Assembly (NCBI GenBank): GCA_009746045.1
Contig: RPFO01000246.1
Coordinates: 2,342,269 to 2,369,768 of the forward strand
Length of the DNA stretch: 27,500 nt
Source: Mesostigma viride
Lineage: Eukaryota > Streptophyta > Mesostigmatophyceae > Mesostigmatales > Mesostigmataceae
Direction: 5' to 3'
Made by a program: the position numbers and the translations under genes. This document shows, one piece after another, positions 8,584-19,298 of the stretch (positions are counted from its first letter, which is position 1; every line of letters starts with the position of its first letter). Below the pieces are notes generated by a model. It worked only from the letters and a program-made list of their open reading frames with translations, was not told where the DNA came from and made no database searches.

Positions 8584-10681
8584 ATGGGTGTCAAGAAGGA
8601 TATCATCAAGGCCGGCACCGGAAAAGCCCCAAAGAATGGCCAGAGGGTGCACGTGCATTACACGGGTTCGTTGAGGAGCCACGGTGTTGCCCTTTCAACT
8701 CTTATAATTTTAGGAATACGTCATATGCATGCGTCTCAAGAAACTTGTTTTTAAAGCACGTCGGACATTGCCAGCGTATTACGTGGTCGCAAGCTCTGCT
8801 TGCACCGTTTTGCATACCTCATTATCTTACTGACACGGCATCCCTGTCTTTTTCGCTGCTTTTATGTCTGCGTTACACATTTTTAGGTACCCTGACCAGT
8901 GGTGAGAAGTTCGACTCCTCCAGGGATAGGGGCAAGCCTTTCATCTTCAAGCTGGGAGTTGGCGAGGTCATCAAAGGTACGCAATGCAGCAATAGCTTCC
9001 CATCCATGGTTGCTGAAGAACCATTTCCTTAATCGAGTCGACGTTAAATATCCTCTATGCTCGGCGCAGCCGGATTGGCCGGACATGTTGCCACCTGGTG
9101 CCTGCCCTAACTATGAGCAATCTGGATCAGAAAGTACTTATTCATCTGTACCTGATTTTATAGTCTAGGTGTAATCTGTGCTTCCCTGTCTGGTACTTGA
9201 CAAGAGGCATGTGCGTAGAAAGAAAGCTGTACTTCAATTGCGCAACCTGTTGTACCCATCTCTGGCGGGCAATACCACCAGGCCTTCCATCGCACTTTTA
9301 ACGGGCTTTTGCTATGCGGTGTGCTTTGGGTGTGTCTTGCAAACTTAGTATTTTTAAGTTTCTGAGTGTGGAATGGGGGAAGGTGGATTTGCTATCCAGT
9401 AAACTATTTTCCTGCACTCCCAGTTCCACTGGGTGCACTAGTTCGGAGAAGTTTCCAATCAAAACTCCCCAAAAGAGAAGCTGCTCCTTTCATTTGTAAT
9501 AGTTTTTGGCAGGTTGTTTATCTTGTGGAAGAGGAACAGCCGACTAGCAGCAGAGTTATCAGATGCCACACTGCCTGCCAAAAAATTTGATGCAGTGGGG
9601 GGTATTGCACGCTTACCCTCCCACTTGAGCGACAACGACCTATCTGCCCATCCCCACTCAGCACGTTCGAATTCCACACCTGCATCTCTGCCCCCTACAT
9701 CGCGCATGGAGACCCTTTCGCATAGAAGTGGTTAAACAAAAGTCCCCGCCGCCCACAATCCGCTCACCTTCTAGGCTTGTTCATCACGAAACCCCAATCC
9801 CGCCCTTCTTTCTCCCCACTCCCCCCCCTTCCACTCCCCTTCCCCACCGCCCCCCCCCCCTGCCACCACCACCGTGGGCGCAGGTTGGGACGAGGGTGTG
9901 GCCCAGATGGTGGTGGGTGAGCGCGCCAAGCTGACGTGCTCTCCCGACTACGCGTATGGCGCGCGCGGATACCCCCCAGTATATCCTTCTCACGATCCCT
10001 GGCCGAGCGCTTGCCTTATGGCCCCCTTCCCCCCCTTCTAGAGGCATGTTCCCCACCCCCCCACCGCCATTCCCCTACCCCTTGCAGTCATGGGAGTTTG
10101 AAGTGTGAGGAGGACGAGGATGACTATTGTTTAGCCGTGTTCTACAAACCATCTGCTTGTGCGGCTTGGTGGGTTCAGGCAGTCTAGTGACCGGTCTTGG
10201 TTGCACCGTACACCTTAGATGCCCACCCTTGAAATACACCCGGTTACAAAGACATGACTGCCTCGATTATGTTGCACGCAACGCTTCCCCACACACTCGC
10301 TCTTCTACACAGCAAATACATGCACACACGTTTGGCATGCACACGGTGCCCTTCCTCAATTATTGTTTGGCCTTCTTAAAACATTTGGGTGCATATGCCT
10401 GTGCTCAGAAAGACGTAGTAGCCGCTCATGAGCCGTGTTATGAGAGGGGGCTTTAGCAGCCACATGCTTTCTATGTCCGTGTGCTTGAACTCACGCATCT
10501 GCCTGTTCTTGCGTTGGAAAAATGTTTGTGAAAGTAAGGATCTGCCAATGTTCAGCATGTGATTACCAACATTTCCTGGGCAAGGTTGCAATGTTTTCAA
10601 AGCAATATTCCTTGACAGCAACACACTATCCCAGAGAATGCCACCCTGATCTTTGATGTCGAGCTACTGGACGTTGAGTGA
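8584..10681 (+). CDS. FKBP12-type peptidyl-prolyl cis-trans isomerase, 4 exons
   Basis: Exons 8584-8665, 8887-8976, 9884-9978 and 10619-10681 splice to a 109-residue protein; introns are 221, 907 and 640 bp, all GT-AG. The start [13 protein letters not shown] lies in ACCATGG. FKBP12 proteins are small cytosolic prolyl isomerases that bind FK506 and rapamycin; the usual length is about 108. Residues that line the active site and drug pocket in the family are present: Tyr26, Phe36, Asp37, Arg42, Phe46, Glu54-Val55-Ile56, Trp59 and Tyr82, in the blocks [27 protein letters not shown] and SPDYAYG. The C-terminus is [13 protein letters not shown]. The loop after GYPP reads QHT, two residues longer than in human FKBP12 and nearer plant length, so the third junction is the least certain. 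The second intron ends in an unusually long C-rich tract (about 9800-9875). The third intron contains another good acceptor at 10087. No TATA box was seen. Confidence 0.93.
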
Positions 10682-10872
10682 TACCGAGGGGGCCGTCATG
10701 TCAGCCAATGGAAGGCCTCGTCGTGGACACGATGTGAGGAATACATGCGAGGGGGGTTTCAGCGAGAGGTGATGAAGCAGGCGAGAAATGCCAACTAGAC
10801 AACTAGCGCAGGCCAAAAAGAAAGTACGGCCGAGCTTGATGTGGGGTCATTGTTGTCTCCAAGGCTGCTGTG

Positions 10873-10878
10873 AATAAA
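10873..10878 (+). promoter_or_regulatory. candidate polyadenylation signal of the FKBP gene
   Basis: AATAAA lies 192 bp after the stop codon at 10679-10681, with no competing gene between. Position is the only evidence. Confidence 0.4.
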
Positions 10879-11500
10879 CTTGTGGACGCCAATTGGGCAG
10901 TGGGCGGTTTACTCCGCTATGGTGGGCACATGTTTCAACTAGTTATGGCATTTGCATTTGTGTTGCGCTGTGGTCACACAAGGAACAGAAACCCTTTCCC
11001 TCTTTGTAAATTTCAGAGTCAGTTTTTGCTTGTTTACATTTTTGTGGTGAAGTTTTGCGGGGGCATTCAATAAGATAGGCAAGACGAGCTTCATTAGTTT
11101 GAATTTCACCATATTTCAAGGAAGCAATAAATTTTCTCATACAAAGCCGTGCGCAGCAATTAGTTAGCATTCCAAGAAGGCAAAACGTCATTCGTTCATG
11201 AACCTTCACTAACATATGCGTCTTTGTAGGGAGAGTCATAGGGTGTAGAACTTTAGGGCTGATAGGTACCAATTTCATCCCTGACTGATGCACAGCATTC
11301 GAGAAGGGAGGCAGGGACCCGCCACCACCATCGTGGTGCCATGAGGTTATTTAGAATGAGTTTTGTTGAGTTTATTCCTGAGCCGGCGTACCGACAGGGT
11401 TATTAATAGTGGATCCAATGGCTGGTAGTTAGCCTGTAGATAGCTTAGACCGGCCGGTAGGATTGCGTGTACCCATCCATCCATCCACCCACCGGGGTTT
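10879..11500. other. intergenic region without recognised gene
   Basis: Small open frames are present on both strands but none has a recognisable domain, signal peptide or codon pattern. A (CATC)n run lies at about 11473-11487 just before the hairpin element. Confidence 0.4.
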
Positions 11501-11502
11501 AA

Positions 11503-11540
11503 TGCTCCGTGACTCCCCAGCGGGAGCACGAGTTTAATTA
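11503..11540 (+). repeat. retroposon-type 3' hairpin, copy 1
   Basis: TGCTCC followed by GTG-a-CTCCC, tetraloop CAGC, GGGAG-CAC (11509-11529) and a short AT-rich tail (TTTAATTA). It belongs to a five-copy set in this window sharing the same fold. The body upstream is not recognisable as an element, so this copy is either a very short truncated insertion or a diverged one. Confidence 0.6.
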
Positions 11541-11557
11541 TGGCATGTCCTGCCTTA

Positions 11558-11626
11558 TTAACCCGTGTTTTTTTACAACGCGATACATCGCGTTGTAGGG
11601 TTAGAACGCGATGTATCGCGTTGTAA
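11558..11626. repeat. TTAACCCGTG(T)7A plus two 26-bp palindromic units
   Basis: Two adjacent near-perfect palindromes, 11573-11598 and 11601-11626, share the layout TTA-[C/G]-AACGCGAT-AY/GT-ATCGCGTT-GTA. They follow the sequence TTAACCCGTGTTTTTTTA (11558-11575). The same 18-bp sequence and the same palindromic unit occur together again near 18813-19170. Confidence 0.75.
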
Positions 11627-11629
11627 TCT

Positions 11630-12866
11630 GACACGTGGCAAACCTATTAAACATGCGATTTTTGGTCTGAAACTTTCAAGATAGGTCAGAAACATCTCAT
11701 AGAATTCAAGAAAAAATCCTGGTATTTTTGGTATTTTTTTTGTGACAGCTGCAAACAAATATGTACCACTGAAATCAGGCATTTTCGCGGGACGAAGGTG
11801 AAGACGACGGCGATGGCGGCAGGTAGATCTCGCCAGTTTTCGCGCGAATTTCAGTGGCTGTTGGGTGGCACGACCATGATGATGCGTTCAAAGGTTGATA
11901 ATTAGGTTTCTACGAGTTTGTTGAGGTACTGGGGGAAAGGAAACGTAGTTTTTTCCAGTTTCTCACCCAACTTTCATGCGGAAACCCTGGAAACCGGCAT
12001 ACATATTATTACGTCAAGACTCGGGTCTGCTGCGGCACCATGCTTGGTATTTCCATGGTGTTTCGACTTCTTAACACATGTTTATTCATTCCGAACGTCC
12101 GGACTCTCGGCTAAACCGAGAATTGTGCAGACTTTTATTGGGTAGCGCCGGGCATGATGGTGCCTGCAAATAGCGTAAGGCGTGACCGTGGCTATTGCTA
12201 CGGGATGCTGTATTTTCCTGGAAATGGCCTCTGCCACCGGCTCAATAGTGCTTGCAGGCGTAAGTATATCGTGTTTCTACCTAGTTTCTGCCAGTTTTCC
12301 ACTTATTTCTACCGACCTCTGCCCAGCCTCTCTAAGACCGCCATCCTACTCGACGTTGCTTGCATGTCAGCCATAGCAGGTTGCAGTTGTGCAGTATTTA
12401 GGTGCTGTATACGTCGTCAAGCCGTGCATATATCGTGAGGATTGGATGTTGATGGTTTATACTGCGTTGATTGTGCAAGAAGACCAGCTAGGTGCCCATA
12501 ATCATGGTGTATAATCATGTGTTGTTAGCATCTTGCCACCATTTGCTAGCATGCATTCCAGCGTCATCTTTGCCTGCATGTAAGCTCATGGATCACTCAA
12601 CCTATCCAAGCCTTGCATTACACGTGCCTCTTTCTTTCAGTATTGCACGCGTTATGGAATGAAAACCCAGCACCTCCGTTCCCACGAGGCATGTGCTCAA
12701 CACGTTGTGAGAGTGGATGATGCTTTGGCTATGGCTGCCTGATTCAGTCATATTAGGTCATCCAGTCATGATGTTTGATGCATGTTTGATGCTGTATAAT
12801 AACTTACACAACACCTATTTTCAACGTTTTGACCCTCCAAGCTCACTATGGCCCCGTTTATGGGGC
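11630..12866. other. intergenic region without recognised gene
   Basis: No convincing gene or RNA was seen. Short frames near 12154-12438 are hydrophobic in places but have no family resemblance. A hairpin, GCCCC/GGGGC with a six-base loop (12851-12866), ends just before the 5-bp target duplication of the LTR element. Confidence 0.4.
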
Positions 12867-12871
12867 TCATG

Positions 12872-13446
12872 AGTTAAGCTGGACACACTTGCGTGTGCTC
12901 AGCTTTCTGACGCGACCATTGGGTTCATAATTCGTCATGATTGTCTTTATTCATGGACAACAATAATACTGGCTCTTAGGTTGCGTTGACCATGAGGTCA
13001 ACAACCTTGTCGATGGACTCAAATCAGATAGATACCACTGCCTTGCGCAGTAATTCCATATAATGCTTTTCGCATCCACTTTCCGTCCGTCAACGCAAGT
13101 CAGCAACCATTTGCGTCAACAAATCCAGTACGTCGGATCCACGTCAAACATCTGTACTATGGACCCTTCTAGAAGCTCATTGCAGCAACCAACCACTCAG
13201 CACTGCGGATACTTGATGCACACAGGACCTTGCTTCCGCATCATGTCTGTCCGGCACTCAACCTCATGGTGCCGCGCCACAAGCGTAGATACTACCAAGG
13301 ATAATATATACAGTTCGGATCCTTAGTATCTGGTTGGCTGCTACAGATCTTTGCTTGTTGTACTATCATTTATTGGCCGATAGTAGTTCTTTCAGCGTTG
13401 TACTAGTTTGTACTAACTTGGCCATCCTGAGCCACCCGGCTCAACT
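12872..13446. repeat. left 575-bp long terminal repeat
   Basis: It starts AGTTAAGC and ends CTCAACT. The ends are a short inverted pair, AGTT/AACT, rather than the usual TG/CA. Near the edge a hairpin forms from AAGCTG (12876-12881) and CAGCTT (12900-12905), enclosing CACAC/GTGTG. Another hairpin is GTTGACC-ATGA-GGTCAAC (12985-13002). The 87-codon frame inside (13063-13326) is the same in both repeats but has no known relatives that I recognise. Confidence 0.9.
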
Positions 13447-13462
13447 CCAGCCCACATTTCAA

Positions 13463-13553
13463 GTGCGAAATAAGACCGGCATCAGTGATGTATTGGGAGG
13501 TGTTTAAACCCCCGTTTTTCGGCCGCATCCGGGATGACGGGCTTATTTCACAT
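13463..13553. other. large imperfect stem-loop next to left LTR
   Basis: The arms 13463-13483 and 13533-13551 pair through GTG/CAC, AAATAAG/CTTATTT, CCG/CGG and CATC/GATG, with small bulges between. It lies just inside the left terminal repeat, where LTR elements often carry structured leader or packaging RNA. That role is inferred from location only. Confidence 0.5.
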
Positions 13554-16237
13554 AGTGGAGCTGCTTTCCTGCAGCTGGCCAGGCACGCTTCAATTTGCAA
13601 AACCTAGACCAGAGAGGAGAAAAATTACTTGGCCGATATCTACTCAATGGTCAGATTGTTATAACCAGACTGTTGGTAGGAAAAAACCCTTATGGTAAAC
13701 AGGGACCAAAAAACCTACCCAAGGGGCATTAGGCGAGGCCCACAGCCGGCTATTACAAATCTGACATGCACGGTTGCCCCTTTCATTGTAATCACAGTAC
13801 TAAGGGCAGCCATCGTATCAGTCAACCCCAGTTTAGACTTTGGGCAGTACATGACTGACATCCTCGGGCATTGTACATCCAGCCCGGCAATCTGGTCATC
13901 GGCCAGATTAGTTTCCAGAAGAAATATTTGGCAAGAAATTTATCTGATGACATGCAGACCGGGGTTTATTCTTCCCGATCAGGGTCCATGCCACTTCACA
14001 AGGGAGTATATTACCATCCATGTTTTGACATCCCAGCCACAGAGCCACTACATGCATGGAATTCTTTTGGCTGAGGTTATATCAATCATTCCCTTTCGGC
14101 ACCAAGACCCATTCTTCTGGGCTATCACCAAACACACCTTACAATGAAGTTTCAATCCTTTTCAGGGACAACTCCAATGTCTTCCTCCAGAAAATATAGT
14201 AGACTTGTAATCATCAGGCTGTCATCCCTTACGGGGCTGGCCTGGCATTCACTGTTTGCACATCACCCGCTTATGGAACATCAGTACTGTTTGCAGGCAA
14301 AATTATCCTTGGAGGGATCTTATCATATTGCATGGGTCGCCTTTGTTACCAAGTCAAAACCTGCACCAACAAAGGGTGTAATAATGATGATGTGCAGCTG
14401 TTATGCAACAGCTTATTCTCCCTTTGTTCATCACAGCTTATTCTGAGCCATGGCATTTACTGGAATTTCATCCAGTTCCCATGCAACGTCTTGTCATGCA
14501 CCCAGCACACCTGGGCACGTACAGTACCCACAACCATCAGCCAGGGGAATGTCATCCCTGCAGTCATGGTTGGGTTTTGCTTTACGCAAACTGAGTGCTT
14601 GCTTGCTGATAATCCATAGTATGGAAAAGCTGACCAATTACAATTGGCCCTTCACATCCCTTTTCCTTCTTCTAGTAGGGACATGGATATGCTATCAAGT
14701 GTTGCCTGGCTCATCAAGCCTTCAGGCCATCATCACGTACGGAATACCAATACTTGATTTATGCTTATTCATCTTCTCATTCTTCTGAGAATTTTACTAG
14801 AGGATATTTCTGCAAATATCCACTGCAAATTCAGCAGACATGAGTAAGGAAACCCTTCCTTATAGGGGCCAATGCCACCTGAGGGTACGCTGCAAATTTT
14901 TATTTAGTAAGTGCGTCAGACAGAGAAAGATTTCCCTGCCACATGGACAGCTGCAGTCCATCCATTGGGTCATGATTTTGGGGCAGATCCATTGATGACC
15001 CCTTCCTGTTGACAACAAGGAGGAAGCTGTCACAGGGCATTCACAATTGGCTGAATGTTCTTAGCCAGCTGTGGACAACAGGCGACTGAACCCATAGCCC
15101 GCCTCTTAAGAAAATGAGCCTCACTCAGCCTCGCCTCTTCACCTACCGTGGCCCCCGCAGGGAGTGCAATGCCACACCCCGGCTCTACAAAACTCCCTCC
15201 ATGAGATGCAGTCATAGGGCAGGACAAAGCAACCCTCATCTGTTCGTCATCCTGTTGCGCACCAGTCAGATCAGATTCAGATGGTCCCCCCTGCATTGCC
15301 TCTTGCCATGTGGGTAGCAGACCGCCGAGTTGGGTTTGGCTTGGCTTCGCTTGGTCCATCTCTTGACGTACTGATGGGACGACCAGTATACGTTTGCCCA
15401 GGTCAGCATTCATTCCATTGGGCGCCCACCACTGCCCGGCAAGTTGGTTTGATCCTGTGCCAAGATACGTGATTGACCGCTTTTACATGGCCTACCACGC
15501 TCCACATCAGTAGTTTTGTGGCCTACTTTCAGATGTCCTTGATGTAGGATATCTCATACCCCCTCCCAAATACTGAAGGAGGCCGCCCTCCTTATAGGCC
15601 TAGTCAGCCCGACCCTTTCAACGCACAGCCCTTTTGCATTTGCTCTTTTCAATGCAGCTCATGAAGCACATGCCGTTCCGAGGCTGCACTGAACTCAAAG
15701 TACAGAGCATATCTCAGGTCCTTCGACTCATGGTACCTGGTATCACATCACCCCTAACATTTGTAGGGGTTTCAAGACAGCAGGTTAGAATATAAATACT
15801 ATCCTGCTCTTTCTCATGGTGGTTTTATTAATCTTTGTATGCTGGGGCTCAAAACCGTCTGGTACTAAAAAATATAAGGCTCTTGAGTTCAGACAAACTT
15901 CTGACCTCCAAGATAGCCCAATCACATGTTGGTCAATATGGCTGCCAACAAAGAACTTGCCCCAAGCACCACCTTGTAACCAGACCACCCATGCAATATA
16001 ATTCACAGGCTTCTCCATCATCCAAGGAAAAAGGTACACATAAACCTCATCCCATGGATATAAGGAGGTTCAAGGTGATCTGTATACGTATCACACACAC
16101 ATCCACACTTAGCCATTACAGGATTTCTCTTTGCGACCAACATCCCACCACGTATGACATGTGGCAGAATTATTCATGAACATGGCCACAACTTATGTTC
16201 AAAATTTGGCCAGTGTAGACATGCAACCACCAAATAA

Positions 16238-16371
16238 CATCAGCCAAAAACTGTCATGGCTGGCTTTATTGAGACATCAACCATCAGCCAAATAAATGTT
16301 ATGGCTGGATTTCTCATGACATCAATCATCAGCCGAATAACTGTCATGGCTGGATTTCTTGTACCAGCAAT
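16238..16371. repeat. three tandem 44-45-bp units inside the LTR element
   Basis: Units start at 16238, 16282 and 16327, each opening with CATCAGCC and containing TGTCATGGCTGG or TGTTATGGCTGG. They are diverged from each other by several bases. A partial fourth word, CCATCAGCCG, follows near 16395. Confidence 0.75.
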
Positions 16372-17839
16372 CATTCAGGCAGAATCTTATGATACCATCA
16401 GCCGTTGCAGCACCGGCTGTCAATGACCCCGTCACAGGTACTGGGCCATCATTCCATGTGGGCTGAAAAAAAACCATCACCATTCCCACAAAAACCATTG
16501 CCTGAAATGATCAGGGTATACAGGCTGTACTATATGGGCTCCATCTTACGTGGTTCCCCTTCAGGATTGATCACACCTAACCCTGGAAAATTCAGTCTTC
16601 TGCCCAAGCCCTTAGCATGGGGCACAACCACACATAGGCTGGCAGGCAATTAATCTATCTTCACGTGTTGCATGAGCCATATGCCTAAAATCTCCTTAGG
16701 CATGCATTCACGTGGCTTCATGGACTTCAATAAATCATGCCCATGGTTGTATAGACGCCATCAGCTGGAAAATGCACAATCATTAGGCACTGTCATCCAG
16801 CTGGACACCAACGAGGATTCTCACCATGCCTGCGCACAAACCACACGCACTTTGCATGATAGACAACAAAGGAAAAGAAAATAGCAACAAAGCATCTGGG
16901 CTACACAACCAGACTTCCCAGGAAAGTTTTGGAATCAACCAGCAAATAACCATACACTGGAAGACTTCTTGACGCACCACAGCATCAAGGCAAAGAGAAA
17001 AGAAAATCTTTCATTCAAGCATGCAGAATATACTGTGCCCTTAAGCCAAACGTAAGCTTTCTGGCTTCAAAAGCCGCTGTTGAAAACACAGCACATCAAT
17101 CAAAGCAAAGGCTGATTGCAAAATTCAGCAGGCGCTTTAAAACAGCCTAGCTAACGTTAGAAACCATTCGCCAGCTTTAACAAGGAATAGACGTCTCAAG
17201 AGCTGACGCTTTTATTCGTATAGAAAATCCGCCACCTTGCAGGATTTCCTCTTGGTCGAGACAGCTATAACAACCATCTCACCGAACTCACGAAATCTTG
17301 AAAAGAAAACATGCAGGGCACTTACACGCATCAGTCGAATACAAACCGTGCACAAACCAGCGCAGTTATACCGCCTGTGCTGTCCCGGGAAAGAAAAGAA
17401 GACCATGACGGATGTACACCGCAGTCCGTGACCACCTTGATGATCCGCCTTGCAAACAAAGCTTGTAAATTCCAACTTGCACGACTTCAAGCGTTTACTT
17501 TCGCACAGTAGCTCTCGGATCCATTCCGGTGTTTTACACCATGATGCGGCGCTGGCCTTAACCACACGCCTCGATGAAGAGCTAAGCCGCTGCGGAAATT
17601 TTGCGTCACAGCGCTATGTAGCTTTCAGCCCGTCACAAGAGCTAACCGAAAATTTTTGGCTTGCCCAAACCATGGCTGGCCGATACCCAATTATCATCAA
17701 GTGAGCTACGGCTAACCACAGACGGACTTCTTGCATAGAATTCGTCAAGGCGACCAGACCGACTCCAGAAAATTTAATCGCCTTCCATTTTCACATCAGC
17801 TCTTCATCACTGAAGGTTGCAACGAACCTTCCCAATACA

Positions 17840-18414
17840 AGTTAAGCTGGACACACTTGCGTGTGCTCAGCTTTCTGACGCGACCATTGGGTTCATAATT
17901 CGTCATGATTGTCTTTATTCATGGACAACAATAATACTGGCTCTTAGGTTGCGTTGACCATGAGGTCAACAACCTTGTCGATGGACTCAAATCAGATAGA
18001 TACCACTGCCTTGCGCAGTAATTCCATATAATGCTTTTCGCATCCACTTTCCGTCCGTCAACGCAAGTCAGCAACCATTTGCGTCAACAAATCCAGTACG
18101 TCGGATCCACGTCAAACATCTGTACTATGGACCCTTCTAGAAGCTCATTGCAGCAACCAACCACTCAGCACTGCGGATACTTGATGCACACAGGACCTTG
18201 CTTCCGCATCATGTCTGTCCGGCACTCAACCTCATGGTGCCGCGCCACAAGCGTAGATACTACCAAGGATAATATATACAGTTCGGATCCTTAGTATCTG
18301 GTTGGCTGCTACAGATCTTTGCTTGTTGTACTATCATTTATTGGCCGATAGTAGTTCTTTCAGCGTTGTACTAGTTTGTACTAACTTGGCCATCCTGAGC
18401 CACCCGGCTCAACT
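17840..18414. repeat. right 575-bp long terminal repeat
   Basis: Base-for-base copy of 12872-13446 as far as I could compare. It is immediately preceded by a small hairpin (GAAGGTT...AACCTTC, about 17811-17830) rather than by a polypurine tract, and followed by the TCATG duplication. Confidence 0.9.
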
Positions 18415-18419
18415 TCATG

Positions 18420-18794
18420 TCGTTGCGTCATGTTGTGAAGGGCTCTCATTTTTCCCACTGCGTTGTACTGCGTTGTAATTGTGATGCTAATGAAAAATAG
18501 CTCCAGTGGCCCAATGGGCCTGAGTTTTGTTTCACAGAGCCTGCATATGTTGCCCATAGCTCGTGCAAGAAGCCAGATTTTTTTCATGAACCATTTGTGA
18601 ATAAGCACATGACTTGTGACCTAGGGTCAAGAAATCGCGGTCATGGCCGGTCAGACCCCCCTGTATTCAAACCAGTGTATCTCTCTAATGAATTAGCATT
18701 TTGTAGGTCTGAGTAGCTCAAAAAATCCTTTGATTTATGGGCTTTCAGGAAAGTATATACATGATCATGAAAAAAAAATTTCCTTAGGTGCTAT
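18420..18794. other. unassigned sequence between LTR element and short retroposon
   Basis: No gene was seen. TGCGTTGTA is repeated directly near 18459-18478. Confidence 0.4.
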
Positions 18795-19152
18795 ACGCGT
18801 TCTAAAAAAAGCTTACAACGCGATATTAATTAATTAATTAGGAACATAACTCCGTTGGGAGTATATGTAGCACATAGCCCTGAGAAGGGGCATATGAGCC
18901 TATAATACATTCTAAGCTACTTCCTGCAAGGGTGGGAATGTAAACAACACTTGCTCTAGGTGCACCAGGGCACCCGCACCCTCATGGTCTATCACGCTAT
19001 GCCCGGGTAAGGGGGGGAGCATGCCTGTGAGGGGGAAGATCATCATGGCTATACAAGAGCTATGGCATGACTTCTCAGCAGAGAGTGACTCCCTGCATGG
19101 GCACAACATTACTAAATAAGGCTAGGCATCTCGTTGATATATCGCGTTCTAA
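18795..19152. repeat. palindromic unit split by a retroposon, plus a half unit
   Basis: The left part TTACAACGCGATAT (18813-18826) and the right part ATCGCGTTCTAA (19141-19152) rejoin to a perfect 26-bp palindrome of the type seen at 11573-11626 when the insert is removed. A half unit, ACGCGTTCTAA, lies at 18795-18805. Confidence 0.75.
18827..19135 (-). mobile_element. short retroposon with 3' hairpin and (TAAT)n tail
   Basis: In minus orientation a body of about 260 nt is followed by the shared terminal hairpin (18844-18868: ACATA-t-ACTCC, loop CAAC, GGAGT-TATGT) and a tail of four TAAT-type units. GATAT on both sides (18822-18826 and 19136-19140) is a plausible target duplication, and its removal restores a perfect palindrome. 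There is no ORF. No clear A or B box was found, so it may be a SINE of unusual type or a truncated LINE. Its body does not match the neighbouring LINE outside the last 40 nt or so. Confidence 0.65.
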
Positions 19153-19192
19153 TTAAAAAAACACGGGTTAAATTAAATTAAATTAAATTATA

Positions 19193-19217
19193 ACATGCCT
19201 CCGTGGGGAGGTCATGT
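19193..19217 (-). repeat. retroposon 3' hairpin, copy 3 (end of second LINE)
   Basis: On the minus strand: ACATG-a-CCTCC, loop CCAC, GGAGG-CATGT, preceded by TGTGCT and followed by TATAATTTAATTT repeats. It is the only copy attached to a recognisable LINE coding region, so it identifies the hairpin as a LINE 3' terminus. Confidence 0.8.
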
Positions 19218-19298
19218 AGCACATATTCCATGATGGATGGGGTGGAGGAAGCCGCGTGATCGAACTATCCTAACTCTATCTAGAAAATCCTAACTACA

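Larger units (their letters stand above)
12867..18419. mobile_element. LTR-type retroelement, non-coding (LARD-like), with 5-bp TSD
   Basis: Two 575-bp direct repeats (12872-13446 and 17840-18414), in which I found no difference by eye, enclose 4393 bp. TCATG flanks the whole unit (12867-12871 and 18415-18419) as a 5-bp target duplication, typical of LTR-retrotransposon integrase. The repeats being the same implies recent movement. The interior lacks gag, protease, RT, RNase H and integrase motifs in any frame I could read; its longest frame is about 150 codons, without recognisable domains. No tRNA primer site or polypurine tract is clear on either strand, so orientation is unresolved. AATAAA occurs in the repeats only on the minus strand, a weak hint for minus orientation. 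Such an element would need enzymes supplied by a relative elsewhere. Confidence 0.85.

Noticed and set aside
8409-8618. Minus-strand 69-codon frame over the FKBP start
   Set aside because: Antisense to the 5' end of a well-supported gene and without any family features.
10943-11293. 116-codon minus-strand frame after the FKBP gene
   Set aside because: No recognisable domain, mixed composition and no splice or start support.
12154-12438. Overlapping frames with hydrophobic stretches
   Set aside because: Competing frames over the same bases and no family resemblance; not supportable as a membrane protein.
13063-13326. 87-codon frame repeated at 18031-18294
   Set aside because: The duplication is explained by the LTRs; no domain or coding signature is visible, so it is not annotated as a gene.
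15030-15413. 127-codon minus-strand frame inside the LTR element
   Set aside because: No gag, protease, RT or integrase motif and no clear start context; probably chance.
16238-16371. CRISPR-like array
   Set aside because: Units are contiguous diverged tandem repeats without spacers, in a eukaryotic retroelement.
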